The notes below the pieces were generated by a model. The model did not search any database, was not told the origin of the DNA, and worked only from the letters and a program-made list of their open reading frames with translations. A program made the translations under genes and the position numbers. DNA of 64,000 bases from Nocardia inohanensis NBRC 100128 (lineage in GTDB: Bacteria > Actinomycetota > Actinomycetes > Mycobacteriales > Mycobacteriaceae): the NCBI RefSeq assembly GCF_001612945.1, contig NZ_BDBK01000010.1, forward strand, positions 310,001-374,000, given 5' to 3'. Positions within the stretch are counted from its first letter, which is position 1. The number at the start of each line of letters is the position of its first letter. This document shows, piece by piece, positions 19,201 through 27,158 of this stretch.

Positions 19201-22001
19201 CCGCGCAACTTCACCTGGAAGTCGCCGCGGCCGACGTACTCGAGGACTCCGGACTCCGTCCAGCGCACCAGGTCTCCGGTGCGATACATGCGGGATCCGG
19301 GCGGACCGGCCAAGGCGGGGACGAAGCGCTCGGCACTCAACCCTGGACGGCCGACGTACCCGCGCGCCACCCCGGGACCGGTCACATACAGCTCCCCGGC
19401 GACACCGGTCGGCACCGGCCGCAGCCGGCGGTCCAGCACCAGCATGCCCGCACCGGGAATCGGATCACCGATTCCGGCGTTCTCACCGGGCACCAGCCCG
19501 CGCGTGTAGGTGACGGCCACCGTGGATTCGCTGGGACCGTACGAATTGAGCAGCTCCCGCCCGATCCCGAAGCGCGCCACGATATCCGGCGGCGTCGGCT
19601 CGCCACCGGAGGACACCGCCCGTACTCCCTCGAGCGCATCCGGCTCCAGCGTGGACAACACCGCGGGTGTCGAACACACCTGCGAGATCCCGTAATCCCG
19701 CACCAGAGCGGCCAATTCGTCACCGAGCACCGGATCAGCCTCGGCCACAACCAGAGTCGTGCCGGAGGCGAACGCCATCAGCCATTCCAGCACCGAAGCA
19801 TCGAAACTCGGATTCAAGCACTGCAAGACCCGCGCACCCGGCTCGACCCGATATGCCCGCACGATCGCCTCGGCCAACCCGGACAACCCGGCATGCGTCA
19901 CCACAACGCCTTTGGGCACGCCCGTCGACCCCGACGTGAACACGATGTACGCCGGATTCCCCACCCTGGGCTGCCCGCACAGCTCCGCGACCGCCAGCGG
20001 CGCGTACGAAGACGGCGCGGAGTCGATATCTGCGACAACGGATTCACCGCATCCGCCTGGAACCGGCCCCGCAGCGGGCTCCGACGAAATGGGCACGGCG
20101 CGACCGGCAGCGGCTTCGGGAACCGGCCCCGCAACACGCTCCGATCGCACGGGTACGGAACTTCGGTCTTCCCGATCGGAGACCGCCCCGGCGATACGCT
20201 GAGTCGACCACGGCATCGCATCGACACCGGACAACAGGTCATCGAGGGTGAGCCAGTGCACCGAACCGGGCAGGTCCACAGCCTGCTCGGCGAACGTGAG
20301 GCCGACGCGGGCGCCGCATTCCGCGGCGATACGGGCCACTCGTTCACCCGGCAGGCCGACCCCCAGCGGCACGAAGGCCGCACCGGTCTTGGCCACCGCC
20401 CACAGCGCCACCATCGCCTCCGCCGAGCGCGGAAGGGCCAGCAGGACCGCATCTTCCGGACACACGCCCGCGCCGGAGCGCAGCAACATTCGGGCCACGC
20501 GATTCGACATCGCGTCCAGCGCGGCATAAGTGAGCTGCCGCTCCCCGGCGATGATCGCAATCCCCTCGCCCCCTGCGCGTTCCATACCCGCGGCGAGAAT
20601 CTCGGGCAGCAGCATCGGTTCGGGCGGTGGCGCGCCGTGTGCGCCGGTGAGCAACCCGCGTTCGTCGGGCGTCCAGTACTCGAGCGCGCCGACGCCCGTT
20701 TCCGGTTCCGCCGCCAGCAACGAGTCCAGCAGGGTCAGGAAGCGGCGGTGATGCCGTCCGAGCGAATCCTCCTCGTACAGGCGCGGATTCGCGGCGAAGT
20801 CGACGTGGATGGGCGCGCCCGCACCGTGCTGGTAGAAGTTGACGAACAGGTCCTCGATCGGGCCCGAGGTGAGCACGTTCAGGTCGGTTTCCAGGCCCGC
20901 GAACCCGATCGGCGCGGGGAACAGCATGATGTTGATGACCGGACCGACGAATCCGCGTGAGAGCTCGGCCCCGGATTCGGCCTCCTCGAACCGCATGTCC
21001 TCGTGCCGGAAACGCTGGTGCCGCAGCGCCCCGGAGGCCGCCACCCGCACCGCGTCCATCACCGCGCCGACGGTCCCGTCCCGCGGCACCCGCACCCGCA
21101 GCGGCACCACATTCGACACCATGCCGCCCGAGCGGCGCAGCACCGCGGTGGTGCGCCCGGACACCGGCAGGCTGATCACCACGTCCTCGGTGGCGGTGAG
21201 CCGCGCGTAGTAGAGCGCGACGGCGGCCATCACCAGCCCGGCCGGGCTGGTGCCGAAACGCTCGGCCGCGCGTTCCAGGCGCGTGGCCGTCCCCGCCGAG
21301 AGCTCGGCGCGCGCCTCCCGCCCGAGCGCGCACGCGGGTGCGGTGGCAGCCACCAGGCTGCACCGCCGCGGCATCCCGGCGGTGATCTCCCGCCAGTACC
21401 GCTCGTCGCCGGCGTATCGGGTGGAATCCCGGTACGCCAGCTCCGCCTCGTGCACGTCGAGCAGGGACGCCGCGGTGCCGGGAGGCGCCATCTGCCCGTG
21501 CACCGCGGCGTTGTACAGCTCGGCGACCCGGTAGAGCATGGTCACCGAACCGAATCCATCGATGAGGATGTGGTGTGCTCGGGTGTACCACAGGTGATGG
21601 TCCTGTCCGACCCGAATCACGGTTGAGAGACCTGCTTGTGTCCCGAGCAGGTCGATGGGCGCGGCGGCGTCGGCGCGCATCCACTCCAGTGCGGCGGCGA
21701 TCGGGTCGGGCCGGTCGCGGAAGTCCAGGAAACCCACGGCGGGTACCAGATTGGGGTCCACCACCTGGTAGGGGCGACCCTCGATCTCCGCCAATCGCAG
21801 TACGCCGGAACCGAATTCACGGCCCGCGATCATGCCCGCGTTACGCAGTGCCGCCAGGTTCAGCGGCCCCCGCATCTCGATGTACTGGGCTTCGGCCAGC
21901 GGCACGCTCGGATCCAGTTGCTGCGCAAGCCACATGCCGTGCTGGGCCGGGGACAGCGGAAACACCGTCGCGGTCTGTTCCGCCGCGAGTTCGCGCGTCA
22001 T
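7800..22001 (-). CDS. Four-module non-ribosomal peptide synthetase with A-less terminal module and thioesterase
   Basis: This 4733-residue single-chain assembly line is ordered C1-A1-T1-E / C2-A2-T2 / C3-A3-T3 / C4-T4-TE. Approximate landmarks: C1 active site HHILIDG (residue 142); A1 TSGSTG (690); T1 LGGDS (1069); [11 protein letters not shown] (1287) plus FNYLGQ; C2 HHLILDG (1817); A2 TSGSTG (2289); T2 LGGDS (2694); C3 HHIATDG (2933); A3 TSGSTG (3495); T3 LGGNS (3870); C4 HHIAADG (4054); T4 AGGNS (4430); TE GYSAGG (4566). All three A domains keep the A10 GK(V/L)D lysine. The gene follows the DUF6875-like gene by 6 bp, probably as one transcript. The first domain is a C domain, so the chain probably starts with an acyl or other cap. 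The product is unknown. No MbtH gene is in the window. Confidence 0.95.
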   Translation of the reverse strand: MTRELAAEQTATVFPLSPAQHGMWLAQQLDPSVPLAEAQYIEMRGPLNLAALRNAGMIAGREFGSGVLRLAEIEGRPYQVVDPNLVPAVGFLDFRDRPDPIAAALEWMRADAAAPIDLLGTQAGLSTVIRVGQDHHLWYTRAHHILIDGFGSVTMLYRVAELYNAAVHGQMAPPGTAASLLDVHEAELAYRDSTRYAGDERYWREITAGMPRRCSLVAATAPACALGREARAELSAGTATRLERAAERFGTSPAGLVMAAVALYYARLTATEDVVISLPVSGRTTAVLRRSGGMVSNVVPLRVRVPRDGTVGAVMDAVRVAASGALRHQRFRHEDMRFEEAESGAELSRGFVGPVINIMLFPAPIGFAGLETDLNVLTSGPIEDLFVNFYQHGAGAPIHVDFAANPRLYEEDSLGRHHRRFLTLLDSLLAAEPETGVGALEYWTPDERGLLTGAHGAPPPEPMLLPEILAAGMERAGGEGIAIIAGERQLTYAALDAMSNRVARMLLRSGAGVCPEDAVLLALPRSAEAMVALWAVAKTGAAFVPLGVGLPGERVARIAAECGARVGLTFAEQAVDLPGSVHWLTLDDLLSGVDAMPWSTQRIAGAVSDREDRSSVPVRSERVAGPVPEAAAGRAVPISSEPAAGPVPGGCGESVVADIDSAPSSYAPLAVAELCGQPRVGNPAYIVFTSGSTGVPKGVVVTHAGLSGLAEAIVRAYRVEPGARVLQCLNPSFDASVLEWLMAFASGTTLVVAEADPVLGDELAALVRDYGISQVCSTPAVLSTLEPDALEGVRAVSSGGEPTPPDIVARFGIGRELLNSYGPSESTVAVTYTRGLVPGENAGIGDPIPGAGMLVLDRRLRPVPTGVAGELYVTGPGVARGYVGRPGLSAERFVPALAGPPGSRMYRTGDLVRWTESGVLEYVGRGDFQVKLRGMRIELGEIDAALHDHPDVEIAVTVARPSPGGATLLAAYVVPHAGVTLSEADLLDHAARRLPPYMVPATVTVLGALPLTANGKVDRRALPEPVAVQQVPARTASTAAERALCGLFAEVLGAASIDPDASFFALGGDSIMAITLVSRARSAGLVFSARDVFEHRTPAALAAVVGQLDETPARLPELPGGGTGRMPLTPVAAWLLARPGWEHFAQSMVVRLPIGVEPVALRRTLEALLDRHDMLRARVIDGETGPELEVPPRHLTDATHLLARIDCAPSTSAAAAGNAVSVAADSPLEVADSRSGAPESRPVVARAGVLDRALADTVARLDPRAGVMIALTWLDAGAGEPGRLLVAVHHLACDAVSWRILLPDLMSAWARASAGADPELPPTGTSARTWAHALRALANPEPAAAELEVPPVSAVATSQDGAVDATPAEQASARSATETSTGASHLGAEWPMGEVAYWRGVLAPDPLVGRRRLDARVDTHGSAGQVEVEVSADASEALVAGVASAFRCGVEEALLTALTVALARRRSARGRLADAAEPVVVMVERHGRDEVAVPGADLSRTVGWFTAQVPMRLGPVVIDSVATALKAVKEQVRSVPRGGFGFGLLRYLNSETGAQLAALPEPQVGFNYLGQIPDIEAEGDWLPVSVADRLGGHADPEMPLAAVLSVDAVILESAAGQRIRAVWQFADGALHRGEVEALAGEWVAVVEELAGLVSDPEAGGFTPVDLPLLSTTQREINCWEKRYGRLEDVLPLTPLQRGLLFQAQLAAGASDGYSVQAVIDVEADLDPDRLTAAANALVRRHQVLRAAFVSAGERAVQVIAARAEAPCTYIEAFDATAAELDEIAARELRTPFAVDEAPLLRFLCIALGGRRFRIVITNHHLILDGWSMPILFAELIGLYETHGEDRNFTPPVPFTRYLEWQSTRDRERAAQAWATALEGLSGPTLVAPTAPRADAATTPEAHEIPVDETIVERLRATAAACQVTLNTLVQVAWALQLSELTGSADIVFGATVSGRPPELPGAERMVGMLVNTVPVRITVDPAEPVGDLLTRVQREQAALAEHQFLGLDEIHSRTALGPLFDTATVFESYPVDTASLTAATRRADLTVTDIRTFDGTHYPLSLATYAGNGLRFELTRSPRYFTAAQAESICARFARLLTALTESRTRRTAGLRGIDLDDAVRRGTPARPVRLLPDLLTAEATPDTVAIVATGGAADSLRYGELDARSNQLARRLIRAGARPGVAILVALPRSVDAMVALWAIAKTGAAFVPIDVTQPTARTAAIISECDAVLGITAGQVMTELPPDLPWLCSDSPDLTESIRALPESAMTDAERATRLLPGHAAYIVFTSGSTGTPKGVVVTHAGLSNMVAATTERCRFTHDSQVMHCLNPAFDAAILVWLSTFAAGGTLILAAPDANAGAELSAAVLEGAATHLICTPTVLGTLEPDTLDTVHTIITGAEPCPPALIRRLRPGRILVNSYGPAETTVAASFGDPMTPETAGLIGTPVPGTTLLLLDDWLRPVPVGAIGELYVRGPGVAQGYTGRPDLTATRFIADPHEPGSRLYRTGDLMRCTPAGFEYVGRSDFQVKIRGIRVEPGEVDAALLTHPEVTAAVTTAYRTPAGATALCSYVTLSDNARIGEIADDSAPPREFPGAGTVLAPIGGEPRGASVIRELTAWLGERLPRYLVPSSIQVLAEMPRTRSGKVDTRALPEPVLAQADYVAPVGDEIPIAATFAEVLGHERVGAHDDFFALGGDSLIATRVAARLSAELHTQVPVRMLFEAPTVAELARRMASGDTTAAAPVTAAGHESERLVPAPRHDTEPLSPAQQRMWFVNRYDPASPAYNVPVALRLSGRLDLAALGAALRDVITRHETLRTVYPDIDGVGVQRILDPGEVHLDLEPASITASDLPHAVAETIGTGFDVTASVPLRLRVFRLSATGAASTAAIRGGLGSEQLPDYVRATNQGAPGRNAAPEPAGGDPEAAEYVIVLVAHHIATDGFSMAPLTRDVVAAYATRAAGEQPVWEPLPVQYADYARWQLARLGAIDDPESLQARQIDFWTRTLAGLPDHLDLPSDRPRPARASHRAAEYVVRVEGALSAALERCARAHRATPFMVMHAALAVLLARSSGSGDVVIGTPVAGRGVRELDDLVGMFVNTLVLRTGIRGGEAFGALLGRVRDADLAAFEHADVPFERLVEVLAPARSEARHPLAQVMLVFQNLAMPRLELPDAMVTPLELPQTNSRFDLSLTVIGDADGLQLRWCYATDLFDASTVAAFAERLVRLLTVATSESTVPVGDIDLLTAHEREDLLAVAPPAAPPRTLAELMHDVVNENPDGVAVVCGDRRLTYRELDARAEQIADRLRRAGAAPETLVAIGIPRSIESVLAVWAIARTGAAFVPVDPAYPADRIARIVEVSGVRLGLTVTTERDRLPETVDWWSVDEATPSTEKLGPAEITELADITELAELTELAELTELAELTELAEATELAEATEPAEATEPAEATEPAEATEPAEATEPAEATESGEMPESAEMPAAPVECRVYADNPAYVIFTSGSTGAPKGVVVTHRGLANLAVAQRERDGITADSRVLHVASPSFDASVLELVMAVSAGATLVVAPPTVFAGPDLAELLARERVSHVAITPSALATVNPAGLTELRMIITGGEPCPPELVQAWNMPGRKHFNDYGPTETTVWATGSDPLAPGDPITIGTAGPGMRALVLDDRLRAVPDGVVGELYLSGIALARGYYARADLTAARFLADPYGAPGERMYRTGDLVRRREHGLEYLGRTDTQVKLRGLRIELGDVEAALTADPAVAQAVALVRADDRGGLLAGYVVPAPGPRPDPAELKKAVAQRVPSYLVPAVIMLLDALPRTANGKLDRDALPVPERSTAARQAPMGAHEEAVAAVFAEVLGIDRVWRDDDFFALGGNSLIATRVVARLAAASDTAIPVRALFDAPTVAELAAFLAAGGASDRPRPGPRPRPERIPLSAAQQRMWFLNRYDPASPVYNIPGAFEITGALDISVLGVAVSDVIARHETLRTIYPAGPDGLPYQRILPAGPASIIEIAVQESEVAKALTDQLAVGFDVTRETPLRVCVLHVSAERTVLAMAVHHIAADGWSMAPLARDIMSAFAARATGQPPTWTELPLQYADYALWQRELLGEDADTDSLAHRQLDFWRQRLNGLPPVHSLPLDRPRPAMPSGVGGRIEFTVPAPVHDELQVLARTHGASPFMVVHAALAVLLARLSGTPDIALGTVVAGRGDGEFDDLVGMFVNTVVLRTQVDPAADFATTLDAVRADDLAVYGNLELPFERLVEALAPTRSTAHHPLFQVLLAFQNLEMPATELSGLTIRPLTAPAPGSKFDLEWMLAEQFGPGGEPAGVTGALTFATDLFDHATAHAMADGLVTLLTALTAAPEAAVGAIAASNVLPALTADTAPRAVPAAPEPRHHGYRAPRTETERLITTAFENVLEHPRIGVDDNFFDAGGNSMAAVQLVTLVRESTGVPLPLQWMFLDPTPAALARRLTEAAAQPGVEASFRVLLPMRSSGAEPGLFCVHPAVGLAWCYGGLVRHIDRDRPVYGLQSPGVVDGGTADRTIHELAVRYAEEIRGVQPHGPYHLLGYSAGGPIAHAVAIELRRRGAEVPSLIMMDARADVSIADDGDLPPLAVLLAEFGGIDIPPEHADLTPGRAAELLAAAGISFTATELENFYSDLRHLLRQISVHRPEVFDGELLFFTAAGNPEAVSNVETWRPYIAGQIHDRPLEFGHNRLITPEAWERIGPLIDAYLRRG
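10257..13739 (-). other. NRPS module 3: C-A-T with repeat-bearing A domain
   Basis: Residues about 2755-3915. The C domain ([29 protein letters not shown]) is of the L-donor type and has a low-complexity insert of about 45 residues just before the HHxxxDG motif. The A domain has TSGSTG, pocket by hand D-A-L-A-I-G-D-V-W, and A10 [10 protein letters not shown]. Between its A2 and A3 motifs lies the 13-hexad [12 protein letters not shown] repeat. The T domain has LGGNS. Confidence 0.8.
11580..11813 (-). repeat. 18-bp in-frame tandem repeat within NRPS A3 domain
   Basis: Thirteen 18-bp units encode residues about 3397-3474 of the NRPS as hexapeptides: TELADI, then TELAEL x3, TELAEA x2, TEPAEA x5, TESGEM and PESAEM. 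The five TEPAEA units are near-identical in DNA, which indicates recent slippage or unequal crossing-over. The location is the surface loop before the TSGSTG phosphate-binding motif. The insert is acidic and should form a helical or disordered spacer. Confidence 0.92.
13767..16964 (-). other. NRPS module 2: C-A-T
   Basis: Residues about 1680-2745. The C domain begins [14 protein letters not shown] and has HHLILDGWS, the pattern of C domains that accept a D-residue donor. This fits the preceding E domain. The A domain (about 2125-2640) has TSGSTG, a pocket that reads by hand D-A-L-I-I-G-S-V-A, and the A10 motif SGKVDTRAL. The T domain has LGGDS. No large inserts were seen in this module, unlike modules 1 and 3. 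Confidence 0.8.
16992..22001 (-). other. NRPS module 1: C(starter)-A-T-E
   Basis: Residues about 1-1670. A leading condensation domain with intact HHxxxDG suggests N-capping of residue 1, as in lipo- or acyl-peptides. The A domain (about 455-1020) has a disordered insert of about 70 residues between core motifs A2 and A3 (near 620-690, rich in AGPVP and SS). The T domain has LGGDS. An epimerisation domain ([16 protein letters not shown]) predicts a D-configured first residue. By hand alignment to GrsA the A1 pocket reads D-A-L-C-S-G-S-V-A; I do not assign a substrate from it. Confidence 0.8.
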
Positions 22002-22007
22002 GACCGG

Positions 22008-22721
22008 TCACCGTCTGCCGGTGGCGCACGAATCGTCTTCCGGCACCTCACGATAGGCCGGCACGAAGCTGTCGGGGCGAGAAGTCAAGCGCGCCACCAT
22101 TACCGCGCGGACATGCGCGGGCAGCATAGGTGCGAACTTGCGCACGTACGCGTCCATCCATTCGCGGCGATCGACCAGGAAGGGGAAATCGGTTGTCATC
22201 ATGCTTCGCACCACCAGCATCGGCATGGGCGCGTCCAGCGGCCGAAAGTCCTTGTTCCACAAGCCGGGTTGATCGCATCCCGGGTAGAATTGCCCGAACA
22301 TCGTTCCGCGCTCGACGAATTTGCTCTTGAATTCGTCGTGCATCTCATCGATCAATGAATATTCGGTCAAATTCGGGAAGACCGTCACCAGCGTGCGCAG
22401 CACGGAGGTGGAACTGCCGTTCCCGGTGGGCAGTTCGGGATACAACTCGAGGGCGTCCTCGATGATGGCCCGCACCCAGACCCGGCGCGGCGCGGCGGCC
22501 GGCACCTGCGCCAACCACAGCAGATCGCGCCGGAGCGACGGCTTCACATACGGGCAGACGGGCCCGTCGCGGCCTAGATCGTCGTGGGGCCGAGTCAGAA
22601 AAGAATCAGCCCAAGATCGAAAATCCGCTACCGTGGAACGGGCAGCGGGACAAGAGGATCCGGTCTCCCCCAGAGAAACCCATTGCAGCCCCGAGCGGGG
22701 GCCGATAACACGCTCGCTCAT
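22008..22721 (-). CDS. DUF6875-like protein, NRPS operon leader gene
   Basis: The 237-residue soluble protein has no membrane segment. It contains RDGPVCPYVKPSLRR near residue 50, a Pro-rich middle (TVFPNLTEY), GQFYPGCDQPGLWN near 145 and MLVVRSMMTTDFPF near 170. This pattern fits the DUF6875 family that accompanies NRPS and other biosynthetic genes in actinobacteria (recalled family, moderate certainty). Biochemical role unknown. The start is well supported: GAGGTGA lies just before the ATG, and a promoter-like TTAACG-N17-TATTTA sits about 57 bp upstream. Its stop is 6 bp from the NRPS start, so the two are very likely co-transcribed. Confidence 0.7.
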   Translation of the reverse strand: MSERVIGPRSGLQWVSLGETGSSCPAARSTVADFRSWADSFLTRPHDDLGRDGPVCPYVKPSLRRDLLWLAQVPAAAPRRVWVRAIIEDALELYPELPTGNGSSTSVLRTLVTVFPNLTEYSLIDEMHDEFKSKFVERGTMFGQFYPGCDQPGLWNKDFRPLDAPMPMLVVRSMMTTDFPFLVDRREWMDAYVRKFAPMLPAHVRAVMVARLTSRPDSFVPAYREVPEDDSCATGRR

Positions 22722-22778
22722 GACTCACCTCGGCAGATCGACAAGCATCAACGCCAGAGCGCTGTGCTCGTACATATA

Positions 22779-22807
22779 TAAATAGTGCCCGGGTCATGGG
22801 TCGTTAA
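22779..22807 (-). promoter_or_regulatory. Predicted promoter of the DUF6875-NRPS operon
   Basis: Read on the minus strand, TTAACG (22807-22802) and TATTTA (22784-22779) are separated by 17 bp in an AT-rich patch unlike the surrounding DNA. Transcription would start near 22772, giving a leader of about 50 nt. Just upstream lie two dyads: GTAGCG...CGCTAC (22813-22837) and the perfect palindrome CCCCAAATTTGGGG (22842-22855). These are candidate regulator sites. Confidence 0.5.
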
Positions 22808-22841
22808 CACGAGTAGCGCGATACCCAATTTCGCTACAGCG

Positions 22842-22855
22842 CCCCAAATTTGGGG
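22842..22855. promoter_or_regulatory. 14-bp perfect palindrome upstream of NRPS operon promoter
   Basis: CCCCAAATTTGGGG is an exact inverted repeat located about 35 bp upstream of the predicted -35 hexamer, between the glyS terminator and the NRPS operon promoter. It may be an activator or repressor site. No regulator gene is adjacent to the NRPS operon. Confidence 0.35.
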
Positions 22856-22866
22856 GGCAGGCGAAT

Positions 22867-22903
22867 ATAAAAAAGACCGGTCAATCTATGACCGGTCTTT
22901 CTC
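22867..22903 (-). terminator. Intrinsic terminator of glyS
   Basis: Read on the minus strand, AGAAAGACCGGTCA and TGACCGGTCTTTTTT form a stem of at least 11 bp around the 5-nt loop TAGAT, followed by a run of T. It begins about 13 bp after the glyS stop codon. This is a textbook rho-independent terminator and separates glyS from the downstream NRPS operon. Confidence 0.88.
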
Positions 22904-22915
22904 AGACAGCTGGAA

Positions 22916-24322
22916 TTACGCGCCGAGCAGGCGAGTAGCCAGGTAGCCCTCTACTTGATCTAGAGCAATGCGCTCCTGGGCCATCGAGTCACGCTCGCGG
23001 ACGGTCACCGCGTGATCTTCAAGGGTATCGAAATCGACGGTGATGCAGTAGGGCGTGCCGATCTCGTCCTGGCGGCGGTACCGGCGGCCGATCGCGCCCG
23101 CGTCGTCGAACTCGATATTCCAGTTCTTGCGCAGCTGCGCGGCCAGATCCTTGGCCTTCGGCGACAGCTCGGCATTGCGCGAGAGCGGCAGCACGGCGGC
23201 CTTGACCGGGGCCAGGCGGTGGTCCAGGCGCAGCGTGATGCGATCCTCCACGCCGCCCTTGGCCGTCGGGACCTGCTCGACGTGGTACGCGTCGACCAGG
23301 AAGGCCATCAGCGAACGGGTCAGGCCGGCCGCGGGCTCGATCACGTACGGGGTGAAGCGCTCGCCGGCGGTCTGATCGAAGAAGCTCAGATCCTGGCCCG
23401 AATGCTCGGAGTGGGTCTTCAGATCGAAGTCGGTGCGGTTGGCGACGCCCTCGAGCTCGCCCCACTCGCTGCCCGCGAAGCGGAAGCGGTACTCGATATC
23501 CACCGTGCGGGTGGAGTAGTGCGAGAGCTTCTCCTTCGGGTGCTCGTACAGCCGCAGGTTCTCCGGATCGATGCCCAGGTCGGTGTACCAGGCCAGGCGG
23601 GTGTCGATCCAGTACTGATGCCACTGCTCGTCTTCACCCGGCTTGACGAAGAACTCCATCTCCATCTGCTCGAACTCGCGGGTGCGGAAGATGAAGTTGC
23701 CCGGGGTGATCTCGTTGCGGAACGACTTGCCGATCTGCGCGATGCCGAACGGCGGCTTCTTGCGCGCGGTGGTCTCGACGTTCTTGTAGTTCACGAAGAT
23801 GCCCTGCGCGGTCTCGGGGCGCAGGTAGTGCATGCCCTCTTCGGATTCGACCGGGCCCAGGTAGGTCTTCAGCATCATGTTGAAGTCCTTGGGTTCGGTC
23901 CACTTGCCCACGGTGCCGCAGTCCGGGCACACGATGAGCTCCATGGCGACCGAGTCCGGGTCGTCGAGCTTGTGCTTCTCGGCGTACGCCTCCTGCAAGT
24001 GGTCCTGGCGGTGCCGCTTGTGGCAGTTGAGGCATTCGACCAGCGGGTCGTTGAAGACCGCGACGTGACCGGAGGCGACCCACACCTGACGCGGCAGGAT
24101 GATCGACGAGTCGAGACCGACCACGTCGTCGCGGCTGGTCACCATGGACCGCCACCACTGCCGCTTGATGTTCTCCTTGAGCTCGACACCCAGCGGCCCG
24201 TAATCCCACGCCGATCGCGTGCCGCCGTAGATCTCACCACTCGGGTACACGAGACCCCGACGCTTGGCGAGGTTGGCGACGGTGTCCACCTTCGACTTGG
24301 GTGCCACTCTGGATATCTCCAT
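22916..24322 (-). CDS. glyS: Glycine--tRNA ligase, alpha2 type
   Basis: The 468-residue class II synthetase attaches glycine to tRNA-Gly. It starts with [20 protein letters not shown] and [17 protein letters not shown], the diagnostic opening of the homodimeric bacterial/eukaryotic-type enzyme. Motif 2 is [24 protein letters not shown]...CPDC are candidate zinc ligands near residues 98-148. The anticodon-binding domain is C-terminal ([12 protein letters not shown]). Length and sequence match mycobacterial GlyS. It is divergent from smtB-zur across 231 bp, as in M. tuberculosis, and ends in an intrinsic terminator. Confidence 0.97.
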   Translation of the reverse strand: MEISRVAPKSKVDTVANLAKRRGLVYPSGEIYGGTRSAWDYGPLGVELKENIKRQWWRSMVTSRDDVVGLDSSIILPRQVWVASGHVAVFNDPLVECLNCHKRHRQDHLQEAYAEKHKLDDPDSVAMELIVCPDCGTVGKWTEPKDFNMMLKTYLGPVESEEGMHYLRPETAQGIFVNYKNVETTARKKPPFGIAQIGKSFRNEITPGNFIFRTREFEQMEMEFFVKPGEDEQWHQYWIDTRLAWYTDLGIDPENLRLYEHPKEKLSHYSTRTVDIEYRFRFAGSEWGELEGVANRTDFDLKTHSEHSGQDLSFFDQTAGERFTPYVIEPAAGLTRSLMAFLVDAYHVEQVPTAKGGVEDRITLRLDHRLAPVKAAVLPLSRNAELSPKAKDLAAQLRKNWNIEFDDAGAIGRRYRRQDEIGTPYCITVDFDTLEDHAVTVRERDSMAQERIALDQVEGYLATRLLGA

Positions 24323-24493
24323 CCGGTCCGGAAGATTGCAGGGATGCTTCCAGCCTATCTGGCGGGGTCACGTGATTTTTCCCTGGCCCGCCGCAGTAGC
24401 GACGGGCCAGGGGTAGGCGGCGGTGGGCGCGGCCGACCGCTCCGCACGCGGGGGTTCGGGGGGCGTAGCCCCTGCGGGTCAAGGAGTGTCGGA

Positions 24494-24522
24494 TTGACAT
24501 GCGCACCCGTGCATATAAGAAT
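24494..24522 (+). promoter_or_regulatory. Predicted promoter of smtB-zur
   Basis: TTGACA (24494-24499) and AAGAAT (24517-24522) are 17 bp apart, close to the housekeeping consensus, and lie 32 bp before the SmtB start codon. The spacer contains the imperfect dyad ATGCGCAC/GTGCATAT, a possible ArsR-family operator for autoregulation by zinc. The remaining 24323-24493 gap holds the glyS promoter side, with nothing else recognised. Confidence 0.6.
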
Positions 24523-24553
24523 GGCATCGGTTTCCAATAAGGAGTTGGTACTG

Positions 24554-24949
24554 ATGACCACGGACAGCGGCGCTCCCCTGCGGCGTTCGCACGTCGCGAC
24601 GGAACCCCCGGCTGCGATCCCGCACGACCCGTATCCCTACCGGTCTCCGATGCCGCCCGCGGTCCCCTCGCGGAACATCCTGGACTCCGCCGGAGAGCTG
24701 TTGCGCGCCCTGGCCGCGCCGGTGCGCATCGCCATCGTGCTCCAGCTCCGGGAATCCCCGAGATGCGTCCACGAGTTGGTCGATACCCTCGGGGTGACCC
24801 AGCCGTTGATCTCGCAGCACCTGCGGATCCTCAAATCGGCGGGTGTGGTCCGCGGCGAGCGCACCGGCCGCGAAGTCATCTACGAACTTGTCGACGAGCA
24901 TCTGGCGCACATCGTCATCGATGCCGTCGCCCACGCCGAGGAAGGGTGA
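24554..24949 (+). CDS. smtB: ArsR/SmtB-family zinc-responsive repressor
   Basis: The 131-residue winged-helix repressor has LLRALAAPVRIAIVLQLRESPRCVHELVDTLG, recognition helix TQPLISQHLRILKSAG and wing GERTGREVIYELVDEHLAHIVIDAVAHA. The D-x-H...H-x-E set in the last helix is the alpha5 zinc site of SmtB-type sensors. The start ATG follows GGAG by 9 bp; an in-frame upstream ATG near 24521 lies within the -10 and is less likely. Zur starts 3 bp after the stop. In M. tuberculosis SmtB represses smtB-zur without zinc and releases with zinc (established), so the same switch is expected here. Confidence 0.92.
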   Translation: MTTDSGAPLRRSHVATEPPAAIPHDPYPYRSPMPPAVPSRNILDSAGELLRALAAPVRIAIVLQLRESPRCVHELVDTLGVTQPLISQHLRILKSAGVVRGERTGREVIYELVDEHLAHIVIDAVAHAEEG

Positions 24950-24952
24950 TCC

Positions 24953-25360
24953 GTGGGAACAACCGAGAAGACGGTAGGCGTGCGCAGCACCCGCCAGCGC
25001 AGCGCCATCGCCGCCCTCCTGTCGGACATCGACGAATTCCGTTCGGCGCAGGAACTCCACGACGAGCTGCGCAAGCGCGGTGAGGGCATCGGACTGACCA
25101 CGGTCTACCGGACGCTGCAATCGCTGGCCGAGGCCGGCCTGGTCGACGTATTGCGCACCGACACCGGGGAATCGGTGTACCGGCAGTGCTCGACCGGGCA
25201 CCATCATCACCTGGTGTGCCGGCACTGCGGGCGCACCGTGGAGGTCGAGGGCCCGACGGTGGAAGCCTGGGCGGATTCCATTGCGGCCGAACACGGTTTC
25301 ACCGATATCAGCCACACCATGGAGATCTTCGGCACCTGCCGGCAGTGCTCCCAGGCTTGA
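24953..25360 (+). CDS. zur: Zinc uptake regulator, Fur family (Zur/FurB)
   Basis: The 135-residue Fur-fold repressor starts with GTG. Its winged helix is TRQRSAIAALLSDIDEFRSAQELHDELRKRG, then GLTTVYRTLQSLAEAG. The dimerisation domain has the metal-rich GHHHHLVCRHCG and terminal CRQC, giving the two Cys-x2-Cys pairs of the structural zinc site. Length and location directly after smtB match mycobacterial Zur (Rv2359). It represses zinc uptake and alternative ribosomal protein genes when zinc is sufficient (family knowledge). A perfect terminator follows 14 bp after the stop. Confidence 0.94.
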   Translation: MGTTEKTVGVRSTRQRSAIAALLSDIDEFRSAQELHDELRKRGEGIGLTTVYRTLQSLAEAGLVDVLRTDTGESVYRQCSTGHHHHLVCRHCGRTVEVEGPTVEAWADSIAAEHGFTDISHTMEIFGTCRQCSQA

Positions 25361-25374
25361 TCCGGAAATGCTCG

Positions 25375-25412
25375 GTGCCCCTTGCGTCTCACGCAAGGGG
25401 CACTTCGCTTTT
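25375..25412. terminator. Intrinsic terminator between zur and the convergent membrane-protein gene
   Basis: GTGCCCCTTGCGT (25375-25387) and ACGCAAGGGGCAC (25391-25403) form a perfect 13-bp stem with a 3-nt loop, followed on the plus strand by TTCGCTTTT. The symmetry allows it to act for both the zur transcript and the convergent transcript ending at 25431. Confidence 0.9.
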
Positions 25413-25430
25413 CGAGCCGCGATCAGCCGA

Positions 25431-26402
25431 TCAGTGCACGGACACCGGTTCCGGCGCGACCGCCGCGGCCGCCGGGCGCGGGGTGCGCAGGTAACCGATG
25501 CCGAGCAGCACCACTCCGGCGAGCGCCCACACCAGCAGCACCGCGAGCGGACGCGCGATCGAGGCATCGCCGAAGTAGGCGACCGAGCGGAACAGGGTCG
25601 CGGCCGCACCCGGCGGCATCAACTGGCCGATGGTCCCCCACGGCTGCGGCAGCAGTTCCGGCGCGGAAGTGGCCGCGGAGAAAGGGTTGGCGACCAGCAG
25701 CATGGTCAGCGCCGCGACGCCGATGCCCGCCTTGCCGATTGCGGCGGCCAGACCGACGACCGCTCCGGCAGCCGCGAACGAGACCAACCCGGCGACCGCC
25801 GCGAGGGCCGGGTACGAACCGGGCAGCAGCGACAACCAGCCTTGCACGATGGCCATGCTGAGCAGGCCGCCGACGACCGCGAAGGTCAGCAGGCCGAGAC
25901 CGCGGGCCGCGACGGACGGAACCAGCAGGGTCAGCAGCACACCGGCGGCGATGCAGGACATGACCAGCGGCAGCACCATCGCACCGAAACCGGCCCCGCG
26001 CGGGTCGTCGGAGTCGGCGGCGACCACATCCTGCACGGCGGCAGCGGGAGTCCCCGAGAGCTGCTGGGCGATGGCCGAAAGCTGCTGCGCCACCATCGGA
26101 CTGGCGGCGGAGGCGACCATGACGCGGGGCTGGCCGTTGCCGGTGACGATGGCCCCGTACACATCTCGCGATTCGATGGCCGCCTGCGCCGCGGATTCGT
26201 CTGTGACGGTGTGGATGTCGAAGGCGTCGGCATCATGCTCGGTGAGCTTCTGGGCGACCATGGCGGCCTGCGGGCCGGCCACCGCGACGGGCAGATCACG
26301 CGGCCCGACATTGGCCGCGGGCCAGGCGAAGGCGATCAGCATGACGGCTTGGATGAGGGCGGCCACGAGGCCGAGGGCGACTGCGCGCTGGGTGATGTTC
26401 AT
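25431..26402 (-). CDS. YhgE/Pip-like multi-spanning membrane protein
   Basis: The 323-residue product has one N-terminal helix (LVAALIQAVMLIAFAWPA) and an external domain of about 110 residues (DLPVAVAGPQAAMVAQKL, YGAIVTGNGQPRVMVASAA). About five C-terminal helices follow (VMSCIAAGVLLTLLVPS through AVLLVWALAGVVLLGIGY). This is the arrangement of ABC-2-type YhgE/Pip or DUF3533-like proteins with one large ectodomain, often linked to toxin or drug export. No ATPase gene is adjacent. It is divergent from a TetR gene and shares a 103-bp control region with two matching dyads, so it is very probably the target of that regulator. Confidence 0.75.
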   Translation of the reverse strand: MNITQRAVALGLVAALIQAVMLIAFAWPAANVGPRDLPVAVAGPQAAMVAQKLTEHDADAFDIHTVTDESAAQAAIESRDVYGAIVTGNGQPRVMVASAASPMVAQQLSAIAQQLSGTPAAAVQDVVAADSDDPRGAGFGAMVLPLVMSCIAAGVLLTLLVPSVAARGLGLLTFAVVGGLLSMAIVQGWLSLLPGSYPALAAVAGLVSFAAAGAVVGLAAAIGKAGIGVAALTMLLVANPFSAATSAPELLPQPWGTIGQLMPPGAAATLFRSVAYFGDASIARPLAVLLVWALAGVVLLGIGYLRTPRPAAAAVAPEPVSVH

Positions 26403-26418
26403 CAGGCACTTCCAAGAA

Positions 26419-26432
26419 AGCGAATGTTCGTT
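26419..26432. promoter_or_regulatory. TetR operator candidate 1
   Basis: AGCGAATGTTCGTT is an imperfect dyad related to the second site 60 bp away (shared pattern CGAAT-T-CGTT when read on opposite strands). It lies about 17 bp upstream of the YhgE-like gene, where a bound repressor would block that transcript. Confidence 0.5.
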
Positions 26433-26470
26433 CTTTGTTGTTGGGACAACCCTGACATCCGGCTGTCACC

Positions 26471-26499
26471 TTGTCAAGAACGGATATTCGTTTTACTTT
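26471..26499 (+). promoter_or_regulatory. TetR gene promoter with embedded operator 2; leaderless transcript likely
   Basis: TTGTCA (26471-26476) and TACTTT (26494-26499) are 17 bp apart. Between them lies the dyad AACGGATATTCGTT (26479-26492; 12 of 14 symmetric). The start codon begins 7 bp after the -10 hexamer, so transcription should begin at or next to the ATG and no Shine-Dalgarno is present. Autoregulation by operator occlusion is implied. Confidence 0.6.
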
Positions 26500-26505
26500 G
26501 AGGTC

Positions 26506-27123
26506 ATGCCCCGAGTCAGTGCAGAACACCTGGAACGCCGCCGGCAGCAGATCCTCGACGCCGCGCAGACCTGCTTCGCCCGCAAGGGTCTGCACACCAC
26601 CACCATGCAGGACGTCTTCACCGAATCCGGGCTCTCGGCGGGTGCGGTGTACCGGTACTTCAAATCCAAGGACGACATCATCGCGGCCCTCACCACCGAG
26701 GCCACGGTCGACCTGCGCGCCGCGCTCACCGAAGCCGTCTACAGCGATCCGCTGCCCACTCCCCCGGAACTCATCCGCACCATAGCCGAAACCATCGTCC
26801 GCCTCAGCGAATCGGACGGACCGGTGCGACTGATCCCGCAGGCCTGGGCGCTGGCCCTCACCGACGCGAACATCGCCGACTACGTACGCACCAATATCGG
26901 CGGCATCCGGCGGCTCTGGCGCGAGTACGCCGAGCGGATGCGCGAGCTCGGCTGGCTCCCGGCCGATACCGATCTGGACGCCGTCGCCATGGCGTTCCTC
27001 GGGCTACTACCCGGGTTCATCCTCCAGCACCTCATCCTCGGCGACACCGACCCGGAGACCTTCGCGCGCGGCGTCGAACAGCTCTTGCCCGGTTACCGGC
27101 ACGCCGCGACGTCCGCGGGTTGA
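26506..27123 (+). CDS. TetR/AcrR-family transcriptional repressor
   Basis: The product has 205 residues from the ATG at 26506. The N-terminal helix-turn-helix reads RRRQQILDAAQTCFARKG, then TMQDVFTESGLSAGAVYRYFKSKDDIIAAL. The C-terminal ligand domain has a helical pattern (LIRTIAETIVRLSESDG; AMAFLGLLPGFILQHLI). The open frame extends far upstream, but that part overlaps the divergent gene and was rejected. A promoter with a 7-bp offset to the ATG supports this start and a leaderless mRNA. The likely target is the divergent YhgE-like exporter; the inducer is unknown. Confidence 0.92.
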   Translation: MPRVSAEHLERRRQQILDAAQTCFARKGLHTTTMQDVFTESGLSAGAVYRYFKSKDDIIAALTTEATVDLRAALTEAVYSDPLPTPPELIRTIAETIVRLSESDGPVRLIPQAWALALTDANIADYVRTNIGGIRRLWREYAERMRELGWLPADTDLDAVAMAFLGLLPGFILQHLILGDTDPETFARGVEQLLPGYRHAATSAG

Positions 27124-27158
27124 TACTGCTGAGGGGATCGCGTTGAACCGGAGGCAAT

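Noticed and set aside
18402-20960. 852-codon plus-strand open frame inside the NRPS
   Set aside because: Antisense to intact A1 and C1 domains with full core motifs; no independent start signal or domain.
23012-24949. 645-codon plus-strand frame ending as SmtB
   Set aside because: The first 514 codons are antisense to glyS; the real SmtB starts at 24554 behind its own promoter and ribosome-binding site.
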